Shown here one piece after another: positions 6,895 through 13,421 of a stretch of 23,672 nt of DNA. Below the pieces are notes generated by a model. The model made no database searches, was not told the DNA's origin, and saw only the letters and a list, made by a program, of their open reading frames with translations. Every line of letters begins with the position of its first letter. Positions within the stretch are counted from its first letter, which is position 1. The DNA is taken from contig JALTZH010000033.1 in assembly GCA_027051265.1 (NCBI GenBank), positions 1 through 23,672 of the forward strand, written 5' to 3'. A program made the position numbers and the translations under genes. This DNA comes from an archaeon (GTDB taxonomy: Archaea > Hydrothermarchaeota > Hydrothermarchaeia > JALTZZ01 > JALUTC01).

Positions 6895-7142
6895 TTGTGA
6901 TTCTTTCAATACTACAAGGTTTGGAAAAAAAATAACTCTCTTATAACTTTTTCGGTTCGTAACCAAAAGATACAGGTTCAATGTTTTTTCGTAACCTATT
7001 AAGATTACCATCTTTCTTCTGTTTATGGAAGCTAACACGAACCTAGATAGCAGCTCTTATCTCTTTAGGTTTCCTTCCTAAAAAACGTTTGAGTTCATTC
7101 TTTTCAAATTTATAAAATCTTTCTAAAAATTCTTTCACCATT
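6890..7142 (-). pseudogene. Remnant of an IS607-family serine recombinase (tnpA)
   Basis: Between the facing ends of aspS and spt4 the minus strand carries a broken coding remnant. From the ATG at 7142 it reads MVKEFLERFYKFEKNELKRF and then shifts frame at a run of seven T. The next frame reads LGRKPKEIRAAI, a TAG stop, VRVSFHKQKKDGNLNR, then KNIEPVSFGY and further stops. In IS607-type transposases a helix-turn-helix domain ends in a 'RFLG' segment and is followed by the resolvase start Y-A-R-V-S-S-x-x-Q-K-x-x-G-x-L-x-R-Q. The remnant matches this pattern, with the Tyr codon turned into TAG and Gln to Leu at RQ. At least one frameshift and two stops make it non-functional. The catalytic C-terminal half is lost or unrecognisable. 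I see nothing else in this 325-bp space. Confidence 0.55.
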
Positions 7143-7199
7143 TATCTTATAATATTTCCTCGTCGCATATAACAAAATTTGTAACGGAGTAAAAATGAT

Positions 7200-7421
7200 T
7201 CATTTTACAACTATGGCATACTTTCCATAATGTTTGAGGCCAACTTCTTCCAATTTAGCTACCGTTGATTTTTCAGGATTCAATATTATAATCATTCCTT
7301 TCCATTCTTCACTTGTTGGAGATTTACATTCTGGACATTCTGTTTCAAATGTTATTTTCTTACAGTTTAAACAAGCAAATGGTCTCTTTATTATTACTCT
7401 CCTATTTCTTACTCTTTTCAT
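7200..7421 (-). CDS. spt4: Transcription elongation factor Spt4 (RpoE2, Rpo E'')
   Basis: This small zinc protein of 73 residues pairs with Spt5 and stabilises it on RNA polymerase. Four cysteines, Cys17-x2-Cys20 and Cys29-x2-Cys32, form the zinc site. The rest matches the Spt4 fold: SEEWKGMIIILNPEKSTVAKLEEVGLKHYGKYAIVV. It is the last gene of the six-gene minus-strand operon, and its start overlaps the end of rpoE1 by 20 bp. A GGGAGGAG ribosome site within rpoE1 lies 8 nt before the ATG. Its partner gene spt5 lies only 1.7 kb away on the other strand. Confidence 0.93.
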   Translation of the reverse strand: MKRVRNRRVIIKRPFACLNCKKITFETECPECKSPTSEEWKGMIIILNPEKSTVAKLEEVGLKHYGKYAIVVK

Positions 7422-8007
7422 TTTCTTTCTCCTCCCTTAACCATTCAAGTTTGCCTAATCCCGGTTGTCTCATGGTTAATCCGATTTTTGTTTCTCTTAT
7501 ATTATCAGGATTTATACTAACCGTTACAATTCTTGCTCTAACAATATCTCCAACGGTTATATATTTTTTCGTTTGCTTACCTATTAATCTAGAATTTTTT
7601 CTATCATATGCAATATAATCATCGATTATTTGTGATATATGAACAAAACCTTCTATTCCTCCTAAATTAACGAAGAATCCAAATTCTCTGACTTCTGTAA
7701 CTTCTCCCTCAACAATTTCGTTCACTTCTGGTTTAAATATAAGAGCTTCAAAAACGACATCGCAATAAATTGCACCATCTCCTGGTAATATTTTTCCTTC
7801 ACCGATCTCAAGAACTTTTGTAATGGCTACAATTATTCCTAAATCTTTATCAAGTTTTCCTTCGTATTCTCCTTCCTTATAGCCATGATATTCATATCCA
7901 TTTCTCAATATATCTTCTATAACCTCTTTAAAAGGCTCCCCAAATCTATGAGGTGGTATTCTTATCGTATCATATATTTTAACCAACTTAAAAGGTATAT
8001 TTATCAC
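7402..8007 (-). CDS. rpoE1: DNA-directed RNA polymerase subunit Rpo7 (RpoE1, Rpo E')
   Basis: Rpo7 is the larger part of the Rpo4/7 stalk of archaeal RNA polymerase, which helps promoter opening and binds the nascent RNA. The N-terminal tip domain is about residues 1-95 (VKIYDTIRIPPHRFGEPF, then EGKLDKDLGIIVAI). The S1 RNA-binding domain follows, about 100-185 (EGEVTEVREFGFFVNLGGIEGFVHISQI, then KIGLTMRQPGLGKLEW). The total of 201 residues is close to the family length; about ten extra residues sit before KLDKDLG. The first possible codon is a GTG at 8007 that lies inside the GAGGTGAT ribosome site, so the true start is doubtful. An ATA codon at 7998 sits at the spacing used by the neighbouring genes and would give the more typical N-terminus PFKLVKIYD. 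Confidence 0.93.
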   Translation of the reverse strand: MINIPFKLVKIYDTIRIPPHRFGEPFKEVIEDILRNGYEYHGYKEGEYEGKLDKDLGIIVAITKVLEIGEGKILPGDGAIYCDVVFEALIFKPEVNEIVEGEVTEVREFGFFVNLGGIEGFVHISQIIDDYIAYDRKNSRLIGKQTKKYITVGDIVRARIVTVSINPDNIRETKIGLTMRQPGLGKLEWLREEKENEKSKK

Positions 8008-8010
8008 CTC
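8003..8010 (-). promoter_or_regulatory. Ribosome binding site of rpoE1
   Basis: GAGGTGAT pairs well with the 3' end of archaeal 16S rRNA. It contains the only upstream GTG start candidate, which cannot easily serve as both ribosome site and start. Four bases downstream comes ATA rather than ATG, GTG or TTG. In hppA the same site is followed five bases later by ATG. Confidence 0.5.
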
Positions 8011-8028
8011 TAAAAATTAATAAAAAAT

Positions 8029-10002
8029 TTATGAAACAATTATCGGTACAAGTAATAGTGCTAGAGTATTTATAACCTTTATCAATGGATTTATAGCTGG
8101 ACCAGCTGTATCCTTTAGCGGATCTCCAACAGTATCTCCTATTACCGCTGCTTTATGTGCATCGCTTCGTTTTCCTCCAAAATTTCCTAACTCTATATAT
8201 TTCTTGGCATTATCCCAAGCACCTCCACCATTAGCCATGAACAACGCCAATAGCAATCCTGTAGCAATACTACCTATTAATAATCCTCCAAGAGCTTTTT
8301 CTCCAAGTATTAAACCAGTAGCAACTGGACCTAGTATTGCAATTGAAATCGGTTGTGACATTCTTTTCAAAGCATATTTTGTTACAATATCAACACATCT
8401 TCCATATTCAGGTTTTTCTTTCCAGGTTAATATTCCAGGTTTTTCTTTGAATTGTCTTCTAACTTCATTTACGACTTCAAATGCTGCATGACTTACAGCT
8501 CTAATTGCTAAAGCTGAAAATATAAACGGTATCATTGCTCCTATGAAAATTCCAGCTAAAACATATACGTCGTTTAACATAAATTCTTTTATCATTTCAG
8601 GAGCTCTTTTTTCAATCTCTTGTAAATAAGCTGCGAAGAAAACTAAGGCAGCTAAAGCTGCTGAACCTATTGCGAATCCTTTCGTAACAGCTTTCGTTGT
8701 ATTTCCAACGGCATCCAATGCATCAGTAATTCTTCTAATATCTTCTCCTTGACCTGACATCTCAGCAATTCCAGCAGCATTATCTGTTATAGGACCATAT
8801 GTATCCAACGTTAAAATCATTCCGGTTAAAGAAATCATAGCCATTACTGCAATAGCAACACCATATAATCCTCCTATTAGAAATGATGCAACTATTCCAG
8901 TTACTATTACCAGTGCTGGTAAAAATGTACTCTCGAGACCTACGGATATTCCCATTATCAAATTAGTTCCTGCTCCAGTTATGGAAGATTTAGCTATGTC
9001 TATAACTGGTCTATAAAATCCTGTATAATATTCTGTTAATGCAAATATTGCTAACGTTATCAACAATCCTATCAATGCTGTATAGAAATATTTAATATCG
9101 ATTGCTAAAACCTTCGTTATTATATAAAATCCCACTGCTGCAACAATTCCATTTACTAATAAACCGATATACAAAGCTCTTGCAATTTTCTCTGGATTAT
9201 TTGTTCTTATGAATGGTATCGCAATTAATGTTGCAATTATTGCTATTGCACCAAGTAGAAGTGGATAGATCACGTAGTTATATTGATTGAATAATAACCA
9301 TGCCAATACCATTGCTCCTATTGTTGTTACAGCATATGTTTCGAATAAGTCAGCCCCCATACCTGCACAGTCACCAACGTTATCTCCAACTTGATCTGCA
9401 ATTACCGCAGGATTTCTTGGATCATCCTCTGGTATGCCCTTTTCGACTTTTCCAACCAGATCCGCTCCGACATCTGCTGCTTTTGTATATATACCTCCAC
9501 CAATTCTAGCAAAGAGACTTACTAAACTTGCACCAAATGCGAAACCTACTATAGCATATAAGTCCCTGAATATTATATAGAAGAGTGTCATACCTAATAA
9601 TGCTAGACCTACAACTCCTAATCCGGTTACAGCACCACCAAGAATTGCTACTCTCAATGCTTTTAGAAGTCCTTCTCTTGCTGCATATGTCGTTCTAACA
9701 TTTGCTCTTATTGAAACATTCATACCTGTATATCCAGCGATTGCTGATAAAAAGGATCCAAGAATAAAACCAAGACCAACTTTCCATCCAAGAGTTAGAG
9801 AGAGAATAACTGCTAACAATATTGCAAATGTTAGAACTGTTTTGTATTGTCTATTCATATAAGCTCTTGCACCTTCTTGAATTGCTCTTGCAACTTTTGT
9901 CATCGATTCTTCTCCTTCAGGTAATGATAATACTTTTTTTGCAAAGATGATTGCAGAGAAAATTGCAACGATACTAAAGATTAACACAACATATTCGTAC
10001 AT
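8029..10002 (-). CDS. hppA: Membrane-bound proton-translocating pyrophosphatase (H+-PPase, K+-independent type)
   Basis: This integral membrane pump of 657 residues couples PPi hydrolysis to proton export, giving about 15-16 transmembrane helices. The substrate-site motifs are intact: DVGADLVGKVE at 177-187, the DDPRNPAVIADQVGDNVGDCAGMGADLFE stretch at 193-221 (split here for description), DNAAGIAEMSG at 407-417 and GGGAWDNAKKYIE near the C-terminus. The GNTTKA motif has Lys437, where K+-dependent enzymes have Ala, so this should be a K+-independent pump; proton rather than sodium transport is the usual property of that class. The ATG at 10002 follows a GAGGTGAT ribosome site with 5-nt spacing. 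The gene lies inside a translation/transcription operon, 12 bp after the PIN gene and 21 bp before rpoE1. PPi removal would pull forward tRNA charging and RNA synthesis. Confidence 0.96.
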   Translation of the reverse strand: MYEYVVLIFSIVAIFSAIIFAKKVLSLPEGEESMTKVARAIQEGARAYMNRQYKTVLTFAILLAVILSLTLGWKVGLGFILGSFLSAIAGYTGMNVSIRANVRTTYAAREGLLKALRVAILGGAVTGLGVVGLALLGMTLFYIIFRDLYAIVGFAFGASLVSLFARIGGGIYTKAADVGADLVGKVEKGIPEDDPRNPAVIADQVGDNVGDCAGMGADLFETYAVTTIGAMVLAWLLFNQYNYVIYPLLLGAIAIIATLIAIPFIRTNNPEKIARALYIGLLVNGIVAAVGFYIITKVLAIDIKYFYTALIGLLITLAIFALTEYYTGFYRPVIDIAKSSITGAGTNLIMGISVGLESTFLPALVIVTGIVASFLIGGLYGVAIAVMAMISLTGMILTLDTYGPITDNAAGIAEMSGQGEDIRRITDALDAVGNTTKAVTKGFAIGSAALAALVFFAAYLQEIEKRAPEMIKEFMLNDVYVLAGIFIGAMIPFIFSALAIRAVSHAAFEVVNEVRRQFKEKPGILTWKEKPEYGRCVDIVTKYALKRMSQPISIAILGPVATGLILGEKALGGLLIGSIATGLLLALFMANGGGAWDNAKKYIELGNFGGKRSDAHKAAVIGDTVGDPLKDTAGPAINPLIKVINTLALLLVPIIVS

Positions 10003-10013
10003 ATTTTATCACC

Positions 10014-10421
10014 TCATTTTATATAACCATCAATTTCGATTTTGTAATCATGAAGATATATGATAGGAACACCAAACTTTTTTAGTCTTTTTCTCAATTC
10101 TTTATCATTGGTACAGATGATAACGTTCTTATCTTTTAAAGCAATATTCATTAATACATCATCAACATTACCCTTTAAATTTTTTAAAATTTTAAACTTT
10201 TTATTTACATATTCATAGATAAGATTAGCTATTCTTCTTTTTTTTCTTGATTCTTTAGGATCATTAATAATTCTTTTAAGCTCATGTAACACGCATTCGG
10301 GAACAACAATTTCATATTTAACACTTAAGACTTTTGAAATCTCGTCTTCAATATCCAAACCTACTTCGAATGGCAAGAATAAAAAGCTTGTATCTGGTAT
10401 TACTTTATAATACGATACCAT
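10014..10421 (-). CDS. PIN-domain protein (FCF1/VapC-like predicted RNase)
   Basis: This is a PIN-domain protein of 135 residues, a fold of metal-dependent RNases. The acidic residues of the active site can be followed: Asp10 (IPDTSFL), Glu47 (VLHELKRI), Asp87/Asp88 (NVDDVLM) and Asp106 (CTNDKELR). The end, KKFGVPIIYLHDYKIEIDGYI, resembles the archaeal FCF1/Utp24-like group that is regularly found beside aIF2-gamma, so a role in rRNA processing is more likely than a toxin role. No antitoxin gene is adjacent. The start overlaps the end of the aIF2-gamma gene by 17 bp, which suggests translational coupling, and the gene ends 11 bp before hppA. Confidence 0.82.
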   Translation of the reverse strand: MVSYYKVIPDTSFLFLPFEVGLDIEDEISKVLSVKYEIVVPECVLHELKRIINDPKESRKKRRIANLIYEYVNKKFKILKNLKGNVDDVLMNIALKDKNVIICTNDKELRKRLKKFGVPIIYLHDYKIEIDGYIK

Positions 10422-11625
10422 AACCTATAAGACGCCATCTGTTTACAATCCTTCTATTTATTACAACTCTCGCTCCAGATTCTATACATACTGGTGTTTT
10501 CAAACGAACTTCAGCATAATCCTTCTTTGCTTTAGTAACAATACCAACAGTACTTGTAGTTCCTGCTACTATAACTATTGGTTCATTTACTCTCAACGGC
10601 TCAACTTTCATTTCTTCTTTAAGACCAACAATTCTTTCCATAAGCTTCACATCCAAACTTAATTCGTATCTATTCTCTGGTAATGTTCCTGCTTTTCCAA
10701 CAATGCTTCCGGATAATCCATCAGCTTTAGTTAAACTGGGATCTAATTTTGTTCCAAGAGCTATTAAGCCACCAGGAATTGCTTCGTTTAATCTTTCTTT
10801 GTATGTAAAAATAGACGTAACTTCAGTGAATAATGGTTCATAATAAGATTTTCCATATCTTTCAACTCTTATACCTGGTCTTATTTCTATTTCATCTCCA
10901 ACTTTTATTTTACCCTGTATTAAACTACCCCCTATGACACCTCCAACTAAATCGTTTATTTTAGTTCCAGGTTTATTTACATCGAAACTTCTTACAACGT
11001 ACATTCTAGCCGGTTTTGTTAAGTCCCTTTTTGGTGTAGGAATTTTCTTCTCTATGTAATATATAAGAGCATCGATATTAACCTTGTGCTGCGCAGATAT
11101 AGGAATTATTGGAGAATCCTTTGCTATTGTATTTTTTATGAACTCTTTAATTTCTCTATAATTTTTAAGAGCCTGATCTTTAGAAACAAGATCAATCTTA
11201 TTCTGAACTATTACTATATTTTTTATACCCGCAATTTCTAATGCAACCAAATGTTCTTTTGTCTGTGGTTGTGGACATGGTTCATTAGCTGCAATCACCA
11301 AAATAGCACCATCCATTAGAGAGGATCCCGAGATTACTGTTGCCATCAAAGCTTCATGACCTGGTGCATCTACGAAAGATACCTCTCTAAGAATCTCAGT
11401 TTTAACATTATGATGAGGACAAATCTCGTTGGTTGTATATGCTTCATATCCTTTACACAGTGGACATTTTCTAAACGTTGCATTTGCATATCCTAATTTA
11501 ATTGAGATTCCTCTCTTTATCTCTTCACTATGTGTATCTGTCCAAATGCCAGATAATGCATAGGTTAAAGTGGTTTTACCATGATCTACATGTCCTACAA
11601 GACCAATATTAACTAGAGGTTGCAA
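10405..11625 (-). CDS. eif2g: Translation initiation factor aIF2 subunit gamma (GTPase)
   Basis: This GTPase subunit of the aIF2 complex brings initiator Met-tRNA to the ribosome. It has 406 residues from the proposed start. The GTP-binding motifs are G1 GHVDHGKT (11-18), G3 DAPGH (86-90), G4 NKID and G5 SAQHKVN. The zinc knuckle is C54-x2-C57-x11-C69-x2-H72, with His where many homologues have a fourth Cys. Beta-barrel domains II and III follow, with VVRSFDVNKPGT and LRVNEPIVIVAGTTSTVG. An in-frame GTG at 11634 lies within the ribosome site AAAGGTGA. The TTG at 11625, four to five bases after that site and one base after the S6e stop, gives the typical N-terminus MQPLVNIGLVGHVDHGK and is preferred. 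Confidence 0.95.
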   Translation of the reverse strand: MQPLVNIGLVGHVDHGKTTLTYALSGIWTDTHSEEIKRGISIKLGYANATFRKCPLCKGYEAYTTNEICPHHNVKTEILREVSFVDAPGHEALMATVISGSSLMDGAILVIAANEPCPQPQTKEHLVALEIAGIKNIVIVQNKIDLVSKDQALKNYREIKEFIKNTIAKDSPIIPISAQHKVNIDALIYYIEKKIPTPKRDLTKPARMYVVRSFDVNKPGTKINDLVGGVIGGSLIQGKIKVGDEIEIRPGIRVERYGKSYYEPLFTEVTSIFTYKERLNEAIPGGLIALGTKLDPSLTKADGLSGSIVGKAGTLPENRYELSLDVKLMERIVGLKEEMKVEPLRVNEPIVIVAGTTSTVGIVTKAKKDYAEVRLKTPVCIESGARVVINRRIVNRWRLIGYGIVL

Positions 11626-11626
11626 A

Positions 11627-12013
11627 TTATTCACCTTTCTCTTTTTTCTTCAAAAAGTTTTCTATCGGTGTTTCTCCATATTCTTCTATAACAACATTAA
11701 CTTGGACAATATCGTTTGTTATAACGTTTCCTCTAATCATCTTTCTTTTCCTTAATCCTTTTTTATCCGGCCAAAATCCTGGAGGTCCAGATAACAATAT
11801 TCTCTTTTTTACAGGCCCATGAACATCTGGTCGCATTGGGAATCCGGAATCGTCACTTCCTCCTGTAATTTTTAACTTATATCCTTTTAATCCAAATGGA
11901 TCTCCTGGTATTATATCTCCTATTTTTTTTCCTATAAGAATATTTGGATTTTCTATTTCTAACTTAAATGCCTTACCAGTTTTTGGATCGGATACTACTA
12001 AATGCAACTTCAT
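11627..12013 (-). CDS. rps6e: Small ribosomal subunit protein S6e (eS6)
   Basis: This is a 128-residue archaeal S6e. The N-terminus MKLHLVVSDPKTGKAFKLEIE, the IPGDPFGLKGYKLKITGGSDDSGFPMRPDV block and GPVKKRILLSGPPG are strongly conserved in the family. The position as first gene before aIF2-gamma is the usual euryarchaeal order. The ATG at 12013 overlaps the ribosome site AAAGGTGAT (12012-12020), and a GTG at 12016 also lies within it. A TTG at 12007, four bases after the site, is an alternative start with the spacing seen in aIF2-gamma and speD. The gene starts head to head with the BofA-like gene with only 21 bp between them, so the promoter must extend into that gene. Confidence 0.94.
   Translation of the reverse strand: MKLHLVVSDPKTGKAFKLEIENPNILIGKKIGDIIPGDPFGLKGYKLKITGGSDDSGFPMRPDVHGPVKKRILLSGPPGFWPDKKGLRKRKMIRGNVITNDIVQVNVVIEEYGETPIENFLKKKEKGE
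11631..11638 (-). promoter_or_regulatory. Ribosome binding site deciding the TTG start of aIF2-gamma
   Basis: AAAGGTGA lies within the last codons of the S6e gene and precedes TTG at 11625 at a normal distance. The alternative GTG is part of the site itself. The same layout is seen at speD. Confidence 0.5.
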
Positions 12014-12034
12014 CACCTTTTTATTAAATTATTT

Positions 12035-12277
12035 ATGAACATCGAATTGTTAATCTATGCAATAATTATAATAATCATAGTTTATATTATTTTTAAATTC
12101 GTTAAAAAATTGATAATAAATACAATACTTGGATTACTATTGTTATATGGGTTAAATTTAACGATATTTTCAGCGAATCCTATACCAATAAATGTGATTA
12201 CAATAATAATTTCAGCATTACTTGGAATTCCAGGTGTTTTAGCTTTGGCAATATTAAACTACTTTAATATTTTATGA
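12035..12277 (+). CDS. BofA-like small membrane protein
   Basis: This is an 80-residue membrane protein of the archaeal group related to the SigmaK-processing inhibitor BofA. There are three hydrophobic segments: about 3-22 (Ile-rich), 28-43 (NTILGLLLLYGLNL) and 52-78 (NVITIIISALLGIPGVLALAIL). The pattern N-x2-x-G-L-L-L-L ... PIPINVITIIISALLGIPGV is the family signature. Its function in archaea is unknown; there is no sporulation. The longer frame from 12002 would cross the S6e start and adds unlike residues, so I use the ATG at 12035. There is no ribosome site, and it may be leaderless. The stop overlaps the start of the NMD3-like gene by 4 bp (ATGA), indicating coupling. Confidence 0.72.
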   Translation: MNIELLIYAIIIIIIVYIIFKFVKKLIINTILGLLLLYGLNLTIFSANPIPINVITIIISALLGIPGVLALAILNYFNIL

Positions 12278-12966
12278 GAAAATTCTGTGCCTTATGTGGA
12301 AAGATAACGGAGAAGTTGCTGAACAATCTTTGTGGAGAATGTTTCTCAAAAGAGAAAGAAATATTTAAGATATCAGACATAAACATTAAGATATGTAAAG
12401 ATTGTGGAAAAATATTTAGAAGAGGAAAATGGATATTTTACGATTTCGATTTTGAATCTGCGATAAACGCTGCCCTCCATGAAGAACTCTCCGATAAGAT
12501 AAAATTCATTGAACCCATAGATACATATACTTTCTCGTATACATTTGATTCAAACTTTATTAAACTCATTTTAAAAGTATACATAAATGATATAGAATTA
12601 AGGTATGAGAAGGATTTAAACCTTAAAATTAACATTACGTATTGTCCAGATTGTATTAAAAAAAGAGGCAAATATTACGAAGCAATATTACAAATACGAG
12701 GAGCTTTTGATAGAAACATTGTAAAATTTATTGAAGAAAAACTTAACGAGATGAGAATCTATGATGGTAAAGCATTCATATCTCAAATTAAAGAACTTAA
12801 AGAAGGCATAGATTTATATATCGGATCAAGAAATGCAGGAAGAAAAATTGCAAGAATGCTAAAGAAAATGGGAGCAAAAATCTCAGAAAGTAAAAAGTTA
12901 TATGGAAGAAGAGATGGTAAAGAAATTTATAGATATACTATTTGTATAAGATTTGTAGAAAGATGA
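12274..12966 (+). CDS. NMD3-related zinc protein
   Basis: This protein of 230 residues resembles the archaeal counterpart of NMD3, the eukaryotic 60S export adaptor and ribosome assembly factor. The N-terminus holds paired CxxC motifs: Cys5/Cys8, Cys20/Cys23 and Cys41/Cys44, with a fourth pair Cys124/Cys127 (YCPDCIKKRG) after a beta-rich insert. The following IYDGKAFISQIKELKEGIDLYIGSRNAGRKIARMLKK region (described in parts) is the most conserved part of the family. In archaea a role in large-subunit maturation or binding is inferred from the eukaryotic protein. The start overlaps the BofA-like gene by 4 bp. A transposon relic begins shortly after the stop. Confidence 0.78.
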   Translation: MRKFCALCGKITEKLLNNLCGECFSKEKEIFKISDINIKICKDCGKIFRRGKWIFYDFDFESAINAALHEELSDKIKFIEPIDTYTFSYTFDSNFIKLILKVYINDIELRYEKDLNLKINITYCPDCIKKRGKYYEAILQIRGAFDRNIVKFIEEKLNEMRIYDGKAFISQIKELKEGIDLYIGSRNAGRKIARMLKKMGAKISESKKLYGRRDGKEIYRYTICIRFVER

Positions 12967-12995
12967 GTGTACTCCTTTTGTAATGCATCTTGTAA

Positions 12996-13127
12996 GCAAT
13001 TAGATTGAGAGAAGAAGGTTTAACGGGGGATGCTTTGCCAAACCGTACTTCTATGGATTTCTCCCGTAGAAATATAAACTTTTCCATAAGGAATTCTCAC
13101 ACTTTAAAGCTGTTAGGTGTCAAATAA
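12996..13127 (+). pseudogene. TnpB C-terminus and right-end RNA region, relic 2
   Basis: After the NMD3-like gene the plus strand reads, after a TAA, AIRLREEGLTGDALPNR and on to a stop at 13125. LREEGLTG matches LRENGLTS at the C-terminus of the tnpB at the window end, and the DNA continues to align for about 100 bases in both copies. Shared features are a hairpin TTCTAT/GTAGAA (13049-13054 with 13066-13071, 11-nt loop), an AGAAAYAYAAAC stretch, a TCCATAAGGA hairpin (13083-13092) and a CACTTT segment before a degraded GTCA end. Only the last codons of the transposase gene remain. The relic is probably dead as a transposon. Whether any RNA is still made from it cannot be told. Confidence 0.6.
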
Positions 13128-13283
13128 TTTTACAATATAACTTTAACGATAAGCTCTCTTGATTCATAGTAATTTCAGTTGCTAAGATATCCGTGATTTT
13201 AACCTTGAAAACTTTCAGATTTCTTCCATACAAATTGTTTGTTTAAGAACATGATTGATTGTAACGATGAAAAACGAACTTCG

Positions 13284-13342
13284 GTAACTTGAAAAGAAAT
13301 TTTAAGGAGATCGTTATGAAATTTACTCCCGTTACTTTTTTT
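13284..13342 (+). terminator. Nested hairpin followed by T7, terminator-like
   Basis: In the 294-bp space between relic 2 and the end of ilvE there is a nested inverted repeat. GTAAC (13284-13288) pairs with GTTAC (13331-13335), enclosing GGAG (13306-13309) and CTCC (13326-13329), and a run of seven T follows at once. It could end plus-strand transcription from the BofA/NMD3 unit or be a small RNA. The rest of 13128-13421 shows no gene, tRNA or clear box motif. Confidence 0.3.
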
Positions 13343-13421
13343 ATCACCGTTGTCTAAAGTTTAAACATGTAACAATAGGAACCTTACTTAACTTTCTCCT
13401 TTGTAGGAATGATATTTAAAC

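Noticed and set aside
6950-6990. GGTTCGTAACC and a nearby GGTTC that resemble a tRNA T-loop
   Set aside because: No acceptor, D or anticodon arm can be drawn around them, and the stretch lies in the decayed recombinase frame.
10014-10421. PIN protein as a VapC toxin
   Set aside because: There is no antitoxin partner, and the gene is embedded in a conserved translation operon next to aIF2-gamma.
13255-13290. ACGATGA as a possible C box of a C/D guide RNA
   Set aside because: The box is imperfect and no D box or C'/D' pair lies at the usual distance.
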